Source: Thermoplasmata archaeon
Lineage (GTDB): Archaea > Thermoplasmatota > Thermoplasmata > UBA10834
DNA length: 13,957 nt
Assembly (NCBI GenBank): GCA_013331315.1
Contig: DUGQ01000041.1
Span: 1,394-15,350 of the forward strand
Direction: 5' to 3'
Every line of letters begins with the position of its first letter. The stretch's first letter is position 1. The position numbers and the translations under genes were made by a program. Positions 8,068-13,957 of this stretch are shown here, piece after piece. The notes beneath the pieces are model-generated. The model was not told the origin of the DNA, made no database searches, and was given only the letters and a program-made list of their open reading frames with translations.

Positions 8068-8283
8068 ATGGTCATGCCTCTCAGTTTGCTTGAGAAGTCG
8101 ATGAACAAGAAGGTCTCGCTCCTGCTCAAGGACAGCAGGTTGCTCGAAGGAACCCTCACGGGATTCGACGACTATCTGAACATGGTCCTCGAGGACACCG
8201 AGGAGACGAACGGCGACCAGGTCAAGAGGCTTGGGACCGTGGTGCTCCGAGGCAACAACGTCGTCAGCATATCACCGAAGTGA
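8068..8283 (+). CDS. Archaeal Sm-like (Lsm/SmAP) RNA-binding protein
   Basis: This is a 71-residue single-domain Sm protein; archaeal members form rings of six or seven that bind U-rich RNA and act in RNA metabolism. The Sm1 motif is seen as KKVSLLLKDSRLLEGTLTGFDDYLNMVLEDTEE, with the conserved G, F/Y-D and N-hydrophobic-VL pattern. The Sm2 motif is LGTVVLRGNNVVSISP near the C-terminus, with the typical RG(N/D)NV. I chose ATG 8068 (MVMPLSLLEKS) because it matches the usual family N-terminus and fits the promoter; ATG 8074 and TTG 8050 are in frame. It follows scpB after 82 bases but has its own promoter-like element, so it may be transcribed separately. Confidence 0.92.
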   Translation: MVMPLSLLEKSMNKKVSLLLKDSRLLEGTLTGFDDYLNMVLEDTEETNGDQVKRLGTVVLRGNNVVSISPK

Positions 8284-8307
8284 TCGTCGCTCGCAGGCCA
8301 ATCAGAT

Positions 8308-8317
8308 ACCTTTTTGG
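8308..8317 (+). promoter_or_regulatory. TATA-like element of the nucleotidyltransferase gene
   Basis: ACCTTTTTGG is centred about 30 bases before the ATG at 8343, within the 59-base gap after the Lsm stop. Spacing allows an almost leaderless message, and no Shine-Dalgarno sequence is visible. The run of T could equally end the Lsm transcript. Confidence 0.35.
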
Positions 8318-8342
8318 TGCCTTGGTCCATATCAGGCCGATT

Positions 8343-9299
8343 ATGAAAGCTGTGCTACTCGTGGGCGGAAAGGGCACTCGCCTGAGACCGCTCACTTACA
8401 GGGTCCCCAAGCCCCTGGTCCCGGTCATGGGCAAGCCGCTCATGATGCACGTCATCGACTCGCTTCCCGAGGAGGTGGACGAGACCATCGTCCCCGTGGG
8501 ATACATGAGGGAAGCCATGGAGGAGTATTTGCGGAAGAACCCTCCTCGTAGGAAGATCACCATAGTCGAGGAGAGGGAGCCGATGGGGACCGGAGGGGCG
8601 GTGAAGAATGTCGAGGAGTACATCGACGGGCCCTTCCTGGTCATCAACGGGGACAGCATCTCATCGGTAGACATGGAGAGCTTCGTTCGATACCATAGGA
8701 GCAAGGGGGCCTTCGCGACCATCTCCCTGTGGGAGGTCGAAGACCCCACACCCTTTGGAGTCGTCGACATGGACGACAACGGCAGGATACGCCGATTCCA
8801 GGAGAAGCCCACGAAGGAAGAGGCTTTCTCCCTCCTCATAAACGCGGGCGCGTACGCGCTGGAGTACGAAGCGCTTGACTACATCGCTGACGGGTTCGTA
8901 TCCATGGAGAGAGAGGTGTTCCCGCGGATCCTCGACCGTGGAATGTACGGCCTGAGATTCGAGGGCTTCTGGGTCGACTGCGGCACCAGGGAGAACCTCC
9001 TCAAGGCTTTCTGGACGCTCATGAGAGGGGGTGTGATGGACGACACCATTCAGTCCCCTCCAGTCGTGGAGGAGAGAGCGGAAGTGTCCAAGGCGGTCAT
9101 CGGGGCGAACACGTACGTATCGTCGGGGGTCTCAGTCGGGGAACATACCAGAATCGCGAACTCAGTGATCTACAACGGCGCCACGATAGGCAGACGATGC
9201 AGCATAACGAACTCTATCGTCGACGTGGACGTCGATGTCCCGGACGACACCACGATCGTCGACACGATCGTGAGCGATGCCGACGCCCCAGACGAGTGA
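8343..9299 (+). CDS. Sugar-1-phosphate nucleotidyltransferase (mannose-1-P guanylyl / glucose-1-P thymidylyl type)
   Basis: This 318-residue enzyme joins a sugar-1-phosphate to an NTP to make a nucleotide sugar. The N-terminal catalytic fold has GGKGTRLRPLT at 8-18 (NTP-binding loop) and VPKPLVP at 21-27. GTGGAV at 82-87 and the INGDS metal site at 101-105 follow, then FQEKP and NAGAYALE for sugar binding. After about residue 245 come hexapeptide-like repeats (SKAVIGANTYVSSGVSVGEHTRI and so on), a left-handed beta-helix that often mediates oligomerisation. The ATG at 8343 gives the canonical MKAVLLVGGKGTRLRP start; an upstream in-frame start at 8280 would add 21 unrelated residues. Sugar and base specificity cannot be assigned; GDP-mannose, dTDP-glucose and UDP-GlcNAc types all look like this. 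Its stop is 22 bases from the convergent phosphate permease gene. Confidence 0.93.
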   Translation: MKAVLLVGGKGTRLRPLTYRVPKPLVPVMGKPLMMHVIDSLPEEVDETIVPVGYMREAMEEYLRKNPPRRKITIVEEREPMGTGGAVKNVEEYIDGPFLVINGDSISSVDMESFVRYHRSKGAFATISLWEVEDPTPFGVVDMDDNGRIRRFQEKPTKEEAFSLLINAGAYALEYEALDYIADGFVSMEREVFPRILDRGMYGLRFEGFWVDCGTRENLLKAFWTLMRGGVMDDTIQSPPVVEERAEVSKAVIGANTYVSSGVSVGEHTRIANSVIYNGATIGRRCSITNSIVDVDVDVPDDTTIVDTIVSDADAPDE

Positions 9300-9321
9300 T
9301 CGCGACGTCCCCAGAGCGCTC

Positions 9322-10341
9322 TCAGCCGAAGGCATTCATGATCAAGAAGAGGATTCCAGCGATGGTCGCCGAAGCCGGGATGGTAAGGATCCAGGCGATC
9401 ACGATCTTGCGGCCGACACCCCATCGGACCGCGGAGAGCCTCTTGGTCGCGCCGACCCCCATTATCGCGCCGGAGACCGTGTGAGTCGTGCTCACTGGAA
9501 TCCCGAAATGTGTCGCGACCGCGATCATGGTCGCCGCCCCCGTCTCCGCGCAGAATCCTTGGTAGGGCTGCAACTGGGTGACTCTCGCAGCCATGGTCTT
9601 CACGATTCTCCAGCCGCCGAAGAACGTGCCCAAGGCGATCATCACGCCGCACGTCACGACGACCCAGGCCTCTGGCTCGAAGGCCCCTGTCGCGAAGACC
9701 CCCGCCTCCAGCATCAACACGCTCGTGATTATGCCCATCCCCTTCTGGGCGTCGTTCGAGCCATGCATCATGGACAGGAACGCCATTGAGCCTATCTGCA
9801 ACCTCCGAAACCACCAATTCACCGTGGTCCGAGAGGTCTTCCTCCCGGCCCGCATCGTCGTCGCCGTCAGGAGGAAGCCTATCGCAAGGCCTACCACGGG
9901 CGACACGACGATGAACGCTATCGTCTTGAGTGTGCCGCTCCAGACTATGGCGTCGACGAACCAGACCGCGCCCCCCGCGCCTATCAGGCCGCCTATGAGG
10001 GCATGGCTGCTCGAAGTCGGTATTCCGAGCCACCATGTGATGAGGTCCCAGACTATGGCTCCCACGACTGCGCAGAATATCAGGGAAACACCGTAATCCA
10101 GGACGAGCTCATCGTCGATTATCCCCTTACCGACCGTCTTCGCGACGGCCATCCCCAAGACGAATATCCCGAAGAAGTTGAACAACGCCGCGAGGCCGAC
10201 CGCCCATACGGGTGACAGGACCCTCGTCGCGACCACTGTCGCGACCGAATTGGCTGAGTCGTGAAAGCCATTCACGAACTCGAATGCTAGAGTGAGCGCA
10301 ATCGTCGTGACGCCGAGGATCGAGAGCCCGAAGATGTCCAT
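9322..10341 (-). CDS. PiT-family inorganic phosphate permease
   Basis: This is a 339-residue integral membrane transporter that takes up phosphate (or metal-phosphate) coupled to an ion gradient. The family's duplicated signature is clear: GFHDSANSVATVVATR at 25-40 and the second copy HGSNDAQKGMGI at 193-204. Two further paired loops, PTSSSHALIGGL (109-120) and PVSTTHTVSGAIMG (282-295), show the same internal duplication. About nine or ten hydrophobic spans are visible, with a basic cytoplasmic stretch near 164-180. It starts 10 bases after the DUF47 stop, with AGGTGGG as a ribosome site, so the two form an operon. It ends tail to tail with the nucleotidyltransferase gene. Confidence 0.95.
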   Translation of the reverse strand: MDIFGLSILGVTTIALTLAFEFVNGFHDSANSVATVVATRVLSPVWAVGLAALFNFFGIFVLGMAVAKTVGKGIIDDELVLDYGVSLIFCAVVGAIVWDLITWWLGIPTSSSHALIGGLIGAGGAVWFVDAIVWSGTLKTIAFIVVSPVVGLAIGFLLTATTMRAGRKTSRTTVNWWFRRLQIGSMAFLSMMHGSNDAQKGMGIITSVLMLEAGVFATGAFEPEAWVVVTCGVMIALGTFFGGWRIVKTMAARVTQLQPYQGFCAETGAATMIAVATHFGIPVSTTHTVSGAIMGVGATKRLSAVRWGVGRKIVIAWILTIPASATIAGILFLIMNAFG

Positions 10342-10351
10342 CGAGACCCAC

Positions 10352-10981
10352 CTACGAATGCTTGATGAATATGTCCTTGATTACATCGGCCGCGTCTTCG
10401 CACTTGTCCGTCGCCAACTCCAGGTGCTCGTATATCTCTTTTAGCTTGATGGTCTCCAGAACATCGCTGGTCTTGAACAGGTCGGCGATGGCCTGATGGG
10501 TGATTTCGTCGCCGACGTTCTCCAGACGGTTTATCTCGATGCAATGTCGCACGATCTCGTTCTTTCTCTTGAAGTTGCGGAGGTCCTTCACCGCGTGGTT
10601 AACCTCCTTCGTGGACACGAGCAGCACTTCGACCAGCTTGACCATGTCCGGCGGAATCCGCTTTATCTCGTACGACCACATCCTGTGAGCGGCAGATTCC
10701 ATGTAATCCAGGATATCGTCCAGCCGCGACGCCAACTTCGACATGTCGTCATGGTCTATCGGAGTGACGAAGGTCCTGTTAAGCGCCTCAGAGATCTCAT
10801 GGACCGCATCATCCCCTTTGTGTTCGATGACCTTCATCTTCTCCCGTTTCTCCGCGACATGGTCGAACTTCTTCACGAGATCGGCAAGGGTCTCTGCGCC
10901 CTCAAGGACGACATCCGCCTGCTGTTCGAGCATGTCGAAGAAACGCTTCTCCTGAGGGATAATCCACTCCTTGAATCCCAT
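10352..10981 (-). CDS. DUF47-family PhoU-like protein, PiT partner
   Basis: This is a 209-residue, almost wholly helical soluble protein of the DUF47 family, structurally related to PhoU. The opening WIIPQEKRFFDMLEQQADVVLEGAETL is typical. So are the acidic/His metal-binding-like segments IEHKGDDAVHEISEALNRTFVTPIDHDDM (about 72-100) and NRLENVGDEITHQAI (about 150-164), which resemble the E/DxxxD motifs of PhoU. Genes of this family commonly precede a PiT permease (for example the orfA-pit pair of rhizobia) and are thought to modulate it, and that is the arrangement here. ATAGGGGGC lies ahead of the ATG as a ribosome site. The biochemical role of DUF47 is not well settled. Confidence 0.92.
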   Translation of the reverse strand: MGFKEWIIPQEKRFFDMLEQQADVVLEGAETLADLVKKFDHVAEKREKMKVIEHKGDDAVHEISEALNRTFVTPIDHDDMSKLASRLDDILDYMESAAHRMWSYEIKRIPPDMVKLVEVLLVSTKEVNHAVKDLRNFKRKNEIVRHCIEINRLENVGDEITHQAIADLFKTSDVLETIKLKEIYEHLELATDKCEDAADVIKDIFIKHS

Positions 10982-11018
10982 GCGGCGCCCCCTATGACAT
11001 GGCGAATGCTTGGTGGTG

Positions 11019-11026
11019 TCTTAACC
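11019..11026 (-). promoter_or_regulatory. TATA-like element of the phosphate uptake operon
   Basis: Read on the minus strand, GGTTAAGA lies about 40 bases before the ATG at 10981, predicting a start near 10996 and a leader of about 15 bases that carries the GGGGG ribosome site. The match to the archaeal consensus is moderate. Confidence 0.35.
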
Positions 11027-11049
11027 CTTGCGGGAGAGAAGATGGCGCG

Positions 11050-11064
11050 TGGCATAAGGTGCCA
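11050..11064. promoter_or_regulatory. Dyad TGGCA-N5-TGCCA, possible operator
   Basis: A perfect inverted repeat, TGGCA TAAGG TGCCA, lies between the two divergent promoter-like elements of the phosphate operon and the mutase gene. A related half-site, GGCAC at 11075-11079, pairs with GTGCC (11059-11063) to make a second, overlapping dyad. The size suits a dimeric helix-turn-helix regulator. Five-base arms are short, so this is a candidate only. Confidence 0.35.
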
Positions 11065-11109
11065 TGGAGCACGAGGCACTTTCGTTCACCATCCAGACCG
11101 TCGACAAAG

Positions 11110-11117
11110 CCTTTATC
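11110..11117 (+). promoter_or_regulatory. TATA-like element of the mutase gene
   Basis: CCTTTATC, with TTTAT at 11112-11116, predicts an RNA start near 11140. That leaves a leader of about 10 bases, which holds AAGGA four bases before the ATG at 11150. The preceding GACAAAG is purine-rich, as expected of a TFB element. Confidence 0.5.
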
Positions 11118-11149
11118 TCGCCAATTAGCATGTCCGAGTTAAGGATATC

Positions 11150-12517
11150 ATGACCCAACAGGATGTCGCCCCTCGACTCTTTGGAACCAACGGAGTGCGG
11201 GGAGTCGTCAACACGAGCGAGATGGACTGCCAGTTCGCGCAGAAGCTCGGGCTCGCGATAGGGAGCTTCATGAGAGGGCCGGTGATGGTCGGCACGGACG
11301 CGCGGACATCGAACGACATGCTCAGGGCGGCCTGCATGTCGGGCATAATGGCCACGGGGTGCGATGTCCTAGACTGTGGTGTCGTGCCCACCCCGACGGT
11401 TCAGTATGCGGTGAAGTCGAACGATGTGGCGGGCGGCATCATGATCACCGCGTCTCACAACCCCCCGGAGTTCAACGGGATAAAGTGCATAGACCCTGAT
11501 GGCACCGAGATGGCAAGAGAGAACGAGGAGCGGATAGAGCGGATATTCCACGCCCAGGAATTCGTCAGAGCCGACTGGCGGACCATGGGGAAGAAGGGAG
11601 GTTTCGACAGGGCGGTCCCGGACTACATAGACGGGATCGTCGCCAGGACCGATGTCGAGGCCATAATGGGGGCGGGCCTTAGGGTCGCGCTCGACTGCGG
11701 GAACGGCGCTGGAGGCAACGTGACCCCAAAGCTGCTTGAGAGACTGGGTGTCAGCTATGTCACGCTCAACGCAGACCCCAACGGAGCGTTTCCTGGACAC
11801 AACAGCGAGCCCACTCCGGACAACGCGAAGGACCTGGTCGAGTTCATGAAAGGCGGGAACTTCGACATAGGTATACTCCACGACGGGGACGCAGACCGGA
11901 CGATATTCGTCGACGAGAAGGGCTCGTACATGTACGGCGACAGAAGCCTGGCAATCGCCGCTCAGTATGCGTGCAAGGATCACGGCGGAGGGCTGGTCGT
12001 CACGACGGTCGGATCCTCGAAGTGCGTCGAGGACGCCGTCAAAGCGGCCGGCGGAGAGATCATGTTCACTCGGGTGGGGTCGCCAATCGTAGCACGCGCG
12101 ATGATCGCCCACTCGGCGATATTCGGGGGCGAAGAGAACGGCGGTCTCATATTCCCGGAATTCCAATACTGCAGGGACGGGGCCATGGCCGCGGCCAGGA
12201 TGATCGAGATCGTGGCACGCGGCGAGAAGCTTTCCAAGATCAATGCTGACATCCCAGCGTACTCCCAGTACAAAACCAAGACGGCCTGCCCGGACGAGCT
12301 GAAGGAGAAGGTCCTCAAGAGACTTCTTGAGGACTCAACGGAGGGCAGGACGGACACGACGGACGGGCTGAAGGTCTTCTTTGACGACGGCTGGGTGTTG
12401 GTGCGGCCTTCGGGCACCGAACCTCTGTTCAGGATATTCTCGGAGGCGAGAACCCGCGACAGGGCAATGGAAATAGCCGAGTCGTACAAGAAGAACGTGA
12501 TGGACATCGTCGGGTGA
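11150..12517 (+). CDS. glmM: Phosphoglucosamine / phosphomannomutase
   Basis: This is a 455-residue alpha-D-phosphohexomutase that interconverts sugar 6- and 1-phosphates through a phosphoserine, feeding nucleotide-sugar synthesis. All four family signatures are present: the catalytic TASHNPP (S102), the metal loop DGDADR (245-250), the sugar-specificity loop GGEENGG (326-332) and the phosphate-binding RPSGTEP (419-425). The N-terminal LFGTNGVRG at 10-18 is typical of archaeal GlmM-like enzymes. In the specificity loop, GEENG is usual for both glucosamine and mannose/glucose mutases of archaea, so glucosamine-1-phosphate is the favoured but not proven product. It is monocistronic between a divergent phosphate operon and a convergent agmatinase gene 22 bases away. 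Confidence 0.94.
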   Translation: MTQQDVAPRLFGTNGVRGVVNTSEMDCQFAQKLGLAIGSFMRGPVMVGTDARTSNDMLRAACMSGIMATGCDVLDCGVVPTPTVQYAVKSNDVAGGIMITASHNPPEFNGIKCIDPDGTEMARENEERIERIFHAQEFVRADWRTMGKKGGFDRAVPDYIDGIVARTDVEAIMGAGLRVALDCGNGAGGNVTPKLLERLGVSYVTLNADPNGAFPGHNSEPTPDNAKDLVEFMKGGNFDIGILHDGDADRTIFVDEKGSYMYGDRSLAIAAQYACKDHGGGLVVTTVGSSKCVEDAVKAAGGEIMFTRVGSPIVARAMIAHSAIFGGEENGGLIFPEFQYCRDGAMAAARMIEIVARGEKLSKINADIPAYSQYKTKTACPDELKEKVLKRLLEDSTEGRTDTTDGLKVFFDDGWVLVRPSGTEPLFRIFSEARTRDRAMEIAESYKKNVMDIVG

Positions 12518-12539
12518 CTCTAGCAGGGACGCCGTCCGG

Positions 12540-13400
12540 TCAGCCGGATCTTGAGGCTTTCCACTTGACAGCTATGACTTCCTTGATGAACCTAGCAGCG
12601 AGGATCGAGGTGTTGCCGTTGTCGTACGGAGGACAGACCTCCACGACATCGAATCCCACCAGTCGATCGCCCAATCTGTTTATGACATATCTCACATCGA
12701 ACGGAGTAAGGCCGAATGGCTCAGGAGTCCCGGTCCCCGGTGCGTAGGCTGGATCGATCCCGTCGATGTCGAGCGAGAGATAGACAGGGCGGTCGGGGAG
12801 CTCCGCTAGGGCCTTCTCGAATTCCTCCTTGCAGCCACGCTCATGGATCCTGAACGCGTCCACGTACGATGCATCCTCAGAGTCCTCGTCGTTCGATATC
12901 GAACGAACGCCAAAAGCGAACACGTTTCCCTTCCCGACTACGTCCGCGACGCGCCTGTGGGCGCACGCGTGACTGTTCTTCAGGCCCTGGTACTCGTCTC
13001 TGTAGTCGAGGTGGGCGTCGATTATGACCACAGCGACTTCCTCGTCGAAGGCCTTCACAACCGGTGGGGTTATCGAGTGCTCTCCACCGATCACGACAGG
13101 GAACTTGCCCGCGCCGATGATCCGGCGGGACTCGTCCTCCACTGCGGCCACCATCTCGTCGACGGTCCCCTCGTCGTAGAGGTCCCCGGAGTCGTGAAAA
13201 GGGATGTCAAGAAGGGACAGGCCGTGCTCGAACATATCTGGCTCGAAGCTCGATGAGGCTTCGCGAATCGTCGTGGGAGCGAAGCGCGTGCCACTGCGGA
13301 AAGTCGTTGTCTTGTCGAACGGGACGCCGAGGACCACGAAGCGCGCTTCATCAAGACCGGAGCGCGCGTCGGCGAACCTCAGCATACCGCGGCTCGGCAT
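12540..13400 (-). CDS. speB: Agmatinase / ureohydrolase family protein
   Basis: This is a 286-residue binuclear manganese ureohydrolase. The metal ligands are all in place: H108 in GGEHS, D128, H130 and D132 in DAHLD, and D211 and D213 in SLDIDGIDP. The PAYAPGTGTPEPFGLTP and VVEVCPPYD stretches are typical of agmatinases, and SHACAHRR (143-150) matches the archaeal SHAC-type variant. Agmatinase splits agmatine into putrescine and urea. The gene starts 3 bases after the aIF5A stop, with GGGTGTAGGGG before the ATG, so both are on one transcript. Given that neighbour, the substrate might instead be an agmatine-modified aIF5A (see findings). I kept the first ATG because it has the ribosome site; M6 (13385) has none. 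Confidence 0.92.
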   Translation of the reverse strand: MPSRGMLRFADARSGLDEARFVVLGVPFDKTTTFRSGTRFAPTTIREASSSFEPDMFEHGLSLLDIPFHDSGDLYDEGTVDEMVAAVEDESRRIIGAGKFPVVIGGEHSITPPVVKAFDEEVAVVIIDAHLDYRDEYQGLKNSHACAHRRVADVVGKGNVFAFGVRSISNDEDSEDASYVDAFRIHERGCKEEFEKALAELPDRPVYLSLDIDGIDPAYAPGTGTPEPFGLTPFDVRYVINRLGDRLVGFDVVEVCPPYDNGNTSILAARFIKEVIAVKWKASRSG

Positions 13401-13403
13401 CCC

Positions 13404-13790
13404 CTACACCCGCGTGATCTTCTTCCTGCCCATGGCGACGAGGTACTGTATGTCCTCGCCAGGGGTCAAAGAGTCCTTCAGGTCGTCCGGGATAGGCAGC
13501 TGGAACATCTCGTATGTCTCGAGGTCCATCAGCTGGACTTCGGCGCCGACTATGGTGACGATCTGCGCCTGACGCTTGTCGATCAAGGGGACCTGCACCT
13601 TGTGCTTGACCGGATAGACCACGGACCTCTTGCTCCCGTCGAATATCCCTATGGCCTCGATCCTCGCCTTGGCCTCCCCATGCTTCCCCGGCTTGGAGGT
13701 GGATATGCTGATGATCTTGCAGGGCTCGTCATCGATGTTCATGTAGCGCCCTTCCTTGAGTGTCCTGACCTCTGCCTGCTCCCACGCCAT
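13404..13790 (-). CDS. Translation factor aIF5A (hypusine-containing)
   Basis: This is the 128-residue archaeal homologue of eIF5A and EF-P, which binds near the ribosomal E site and helps peptide bonds form at difficult sequences such as proline runs. The N-terminal SH3-like domain holds the loop STSKPGKHGEAKAR, whose lysine K36 is the site converted to hypusine or deoxyhypusine. The C-terminal part (about 70-128) is the OB-fold domain, as in other archaeal members. A GTG at 13799 would add three residues, but it lies only about two bases from AGGTGA, whereas that ribosome site sits about ten bases from the ATG at 13790, so I prefer the ATG. It heads a two-gene operon with agmatinase. Confidence 0.95.
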   Translation of the reverse strand: MAWEQAEVRTLKEGRYMNIDDEPCKIISISTSKPGKHGEAKARIEAIGIFDGSKRSVVYPVKHKVQVPLIDKRQAQIVTIVGAEVQLMDLETYEMFQLPIPDDLKDSLTPGEDIQYLVAMGRKKITRV

Positions 13791-13819
13791 GAGTATCACT
13801 TCACCTGACCGTAAGAAGG

Positions 13820-13839
13820 GGCAATTAGAAATAGTTGCC
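13820..13839. promoter_or_regulatory. aIF5A upstream region with an inverted repeat
   Basis: GGCAATTA and TAGTTGCC are near-perfect inverted arms around GAAA, lying between the stop of the upstream gene and the aIF5A ribosome site. The AT-rich centre, read on the minus strand as CTATTTCTAATT, is about 35-45 bases before the ATG and is the only TATA-like sequence there. One arm pair is G-U on the plus strand and a mismatch on the minus strand. It could be a promoter, a terminator stem for the upstream gene, or both. Confidence 0.3.
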
Positions 13840-13841
13840 GT

Positions 13842-13957
13842 CTATCGGCGGGACTTCTTGCGCTTGCCAGCAGGCTTCTTTGGAGGCGTCGGGCGCTGAC
13901 GTCTTATCTCCTCGACCCTCCGCTCGAGCTGTTCCTTGAGCAGGGGCGATATATCGT
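13842..13957 (-). CDS. C-terminal end of an unidentified protein with a basic tail
   Basis: An open frame enters from the right edge and ends at a TAG (13842-13844), giving only the last 37 residues: DISPLLKEQLERRVEEIRRQ, then a proline/lysine/arginine tail, TPPKKPAGKRKKSRR. The first part looks like an amphipathic charged helix; the tail is strongly basic and would suit contact with RNA, DNA or ribosomes. I do not recognise the protein. It points the same way as aIF5A and ends 51 bases before it, so it may share a transcript or end at the inverted repeat in between. The frame is supported by the clean run to the edge and its composition, but it is short. Confidence 0.55.
   Translation of the reverse strand, partial: DISPLLKEQLERRVEEIRRQRPTPPKKPAGKRKKSRR

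Noticed and set aside
8280..8342. N-terminal extension of the nucleotidyltransferase from position 8280
   Set aside because: The added 21 residues have no family resemblance, whereas MKAVLLVGGKGTRLRP at 8343 is the canonical start and has a promoter-like element upstream.
9170..10036. 288-codon minus-strand frame overlapping the permease
   Set aside because: It is a different frame of the same strand as the PiT permease, full of R, D, G and H, without hydrophobic spans; the permease frame carries the duplicated PiT signature.
1..13957. Defence system, prophage, insertion sequence or CRISPR array
   Set aside because: No transposase, integrase, recombinase, Cas, toxin-antitoxin or phage protein is encoded, no regularly spaced repeats are seen, and composition is uniform; the genes are metabolic or core housekeeping functions.

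Overview
This 13,957-base window looks like chromosomal DNA from a GC-rich archaeon. Three things point to Archaea: a translation factor 5A gene with the hypusine-site lysine loop, a single-domain Sm/Lsm protein, and TATA-like boxes placed about 25 bases ahead of start codons, one of which (position 1654) would give a leaderless transcript. Arginine is often AGG and isoleucine often ATA despite the high GC content, which fits GC-rich Euryarchaeota and Thermoplasmatota. A Thermoplasmatota or Methanomassiliicoccales-like source is my guess from protein flavour only; no marker here proves it.

Layout, left to right. (1) Positions 1-2787, plus strand: the end of a surface-sugar cluster, with a truncated DegT-type sugar aminotransferase, a Gfo/Idh/MocA sugar dehydrogenase overlapping it by ATGA, and a GT4-like glycosyltransferase behind its own TATA box. 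(2) Positions 2788-2938: a structured, AT-rich leader with a strong TATA element, an 18-base near-perfect palindrome and a second hairpin, ahead of smc. (3) Positions 2939-7985, plus: a tight smc-scpA-scpB operon encoding the whole SMC-kleisin chromosome condensation complex. (4) Positions 8068-9299, plus: a small Sm/Lsm protein and a sugar-1-phosphate nucleotidyltransferase, each with its own promoter-like element. (5) Positions 9322-10981, minus: a two-gene phosphate uptake operon, a DUF47/PhoU-like protein followed by a PiT permease. (6) Positions 11150-12517, plus: a phosphoglucosamine/phosphomannomutase, divergent from the phosphate operon across a 168-base region that carries a clean dyad. 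(7) Positions 12540-13790, minus: aIF5A followed 3 bases later by agmatinase. (8) Positions 13842-13957, minus: the basic C-terminal tail of an unidentified protein running off the window.

How the genes fit together: the mutase and nucleotidyltransferase are the usual steps for making activated sugars, and the aminotransferase, dehydrogenase and glycosyltransferase would modify and transfer them. The smc operon is housekeeping chromosome segregation. The agmatinase-aIF5A pair joins polyamine chemistry to hypusine modification and is the most interesting functional coupling here. I found no mobile element, CRISPR array, tRNA, rRNA or defence system, and no gene-free stretch over 300 bases. Most of the window is ordinary core genome; the points worth a second look are the smc leader, the dyad at 11050-11064 and the agmatinase-aIF5A pair.
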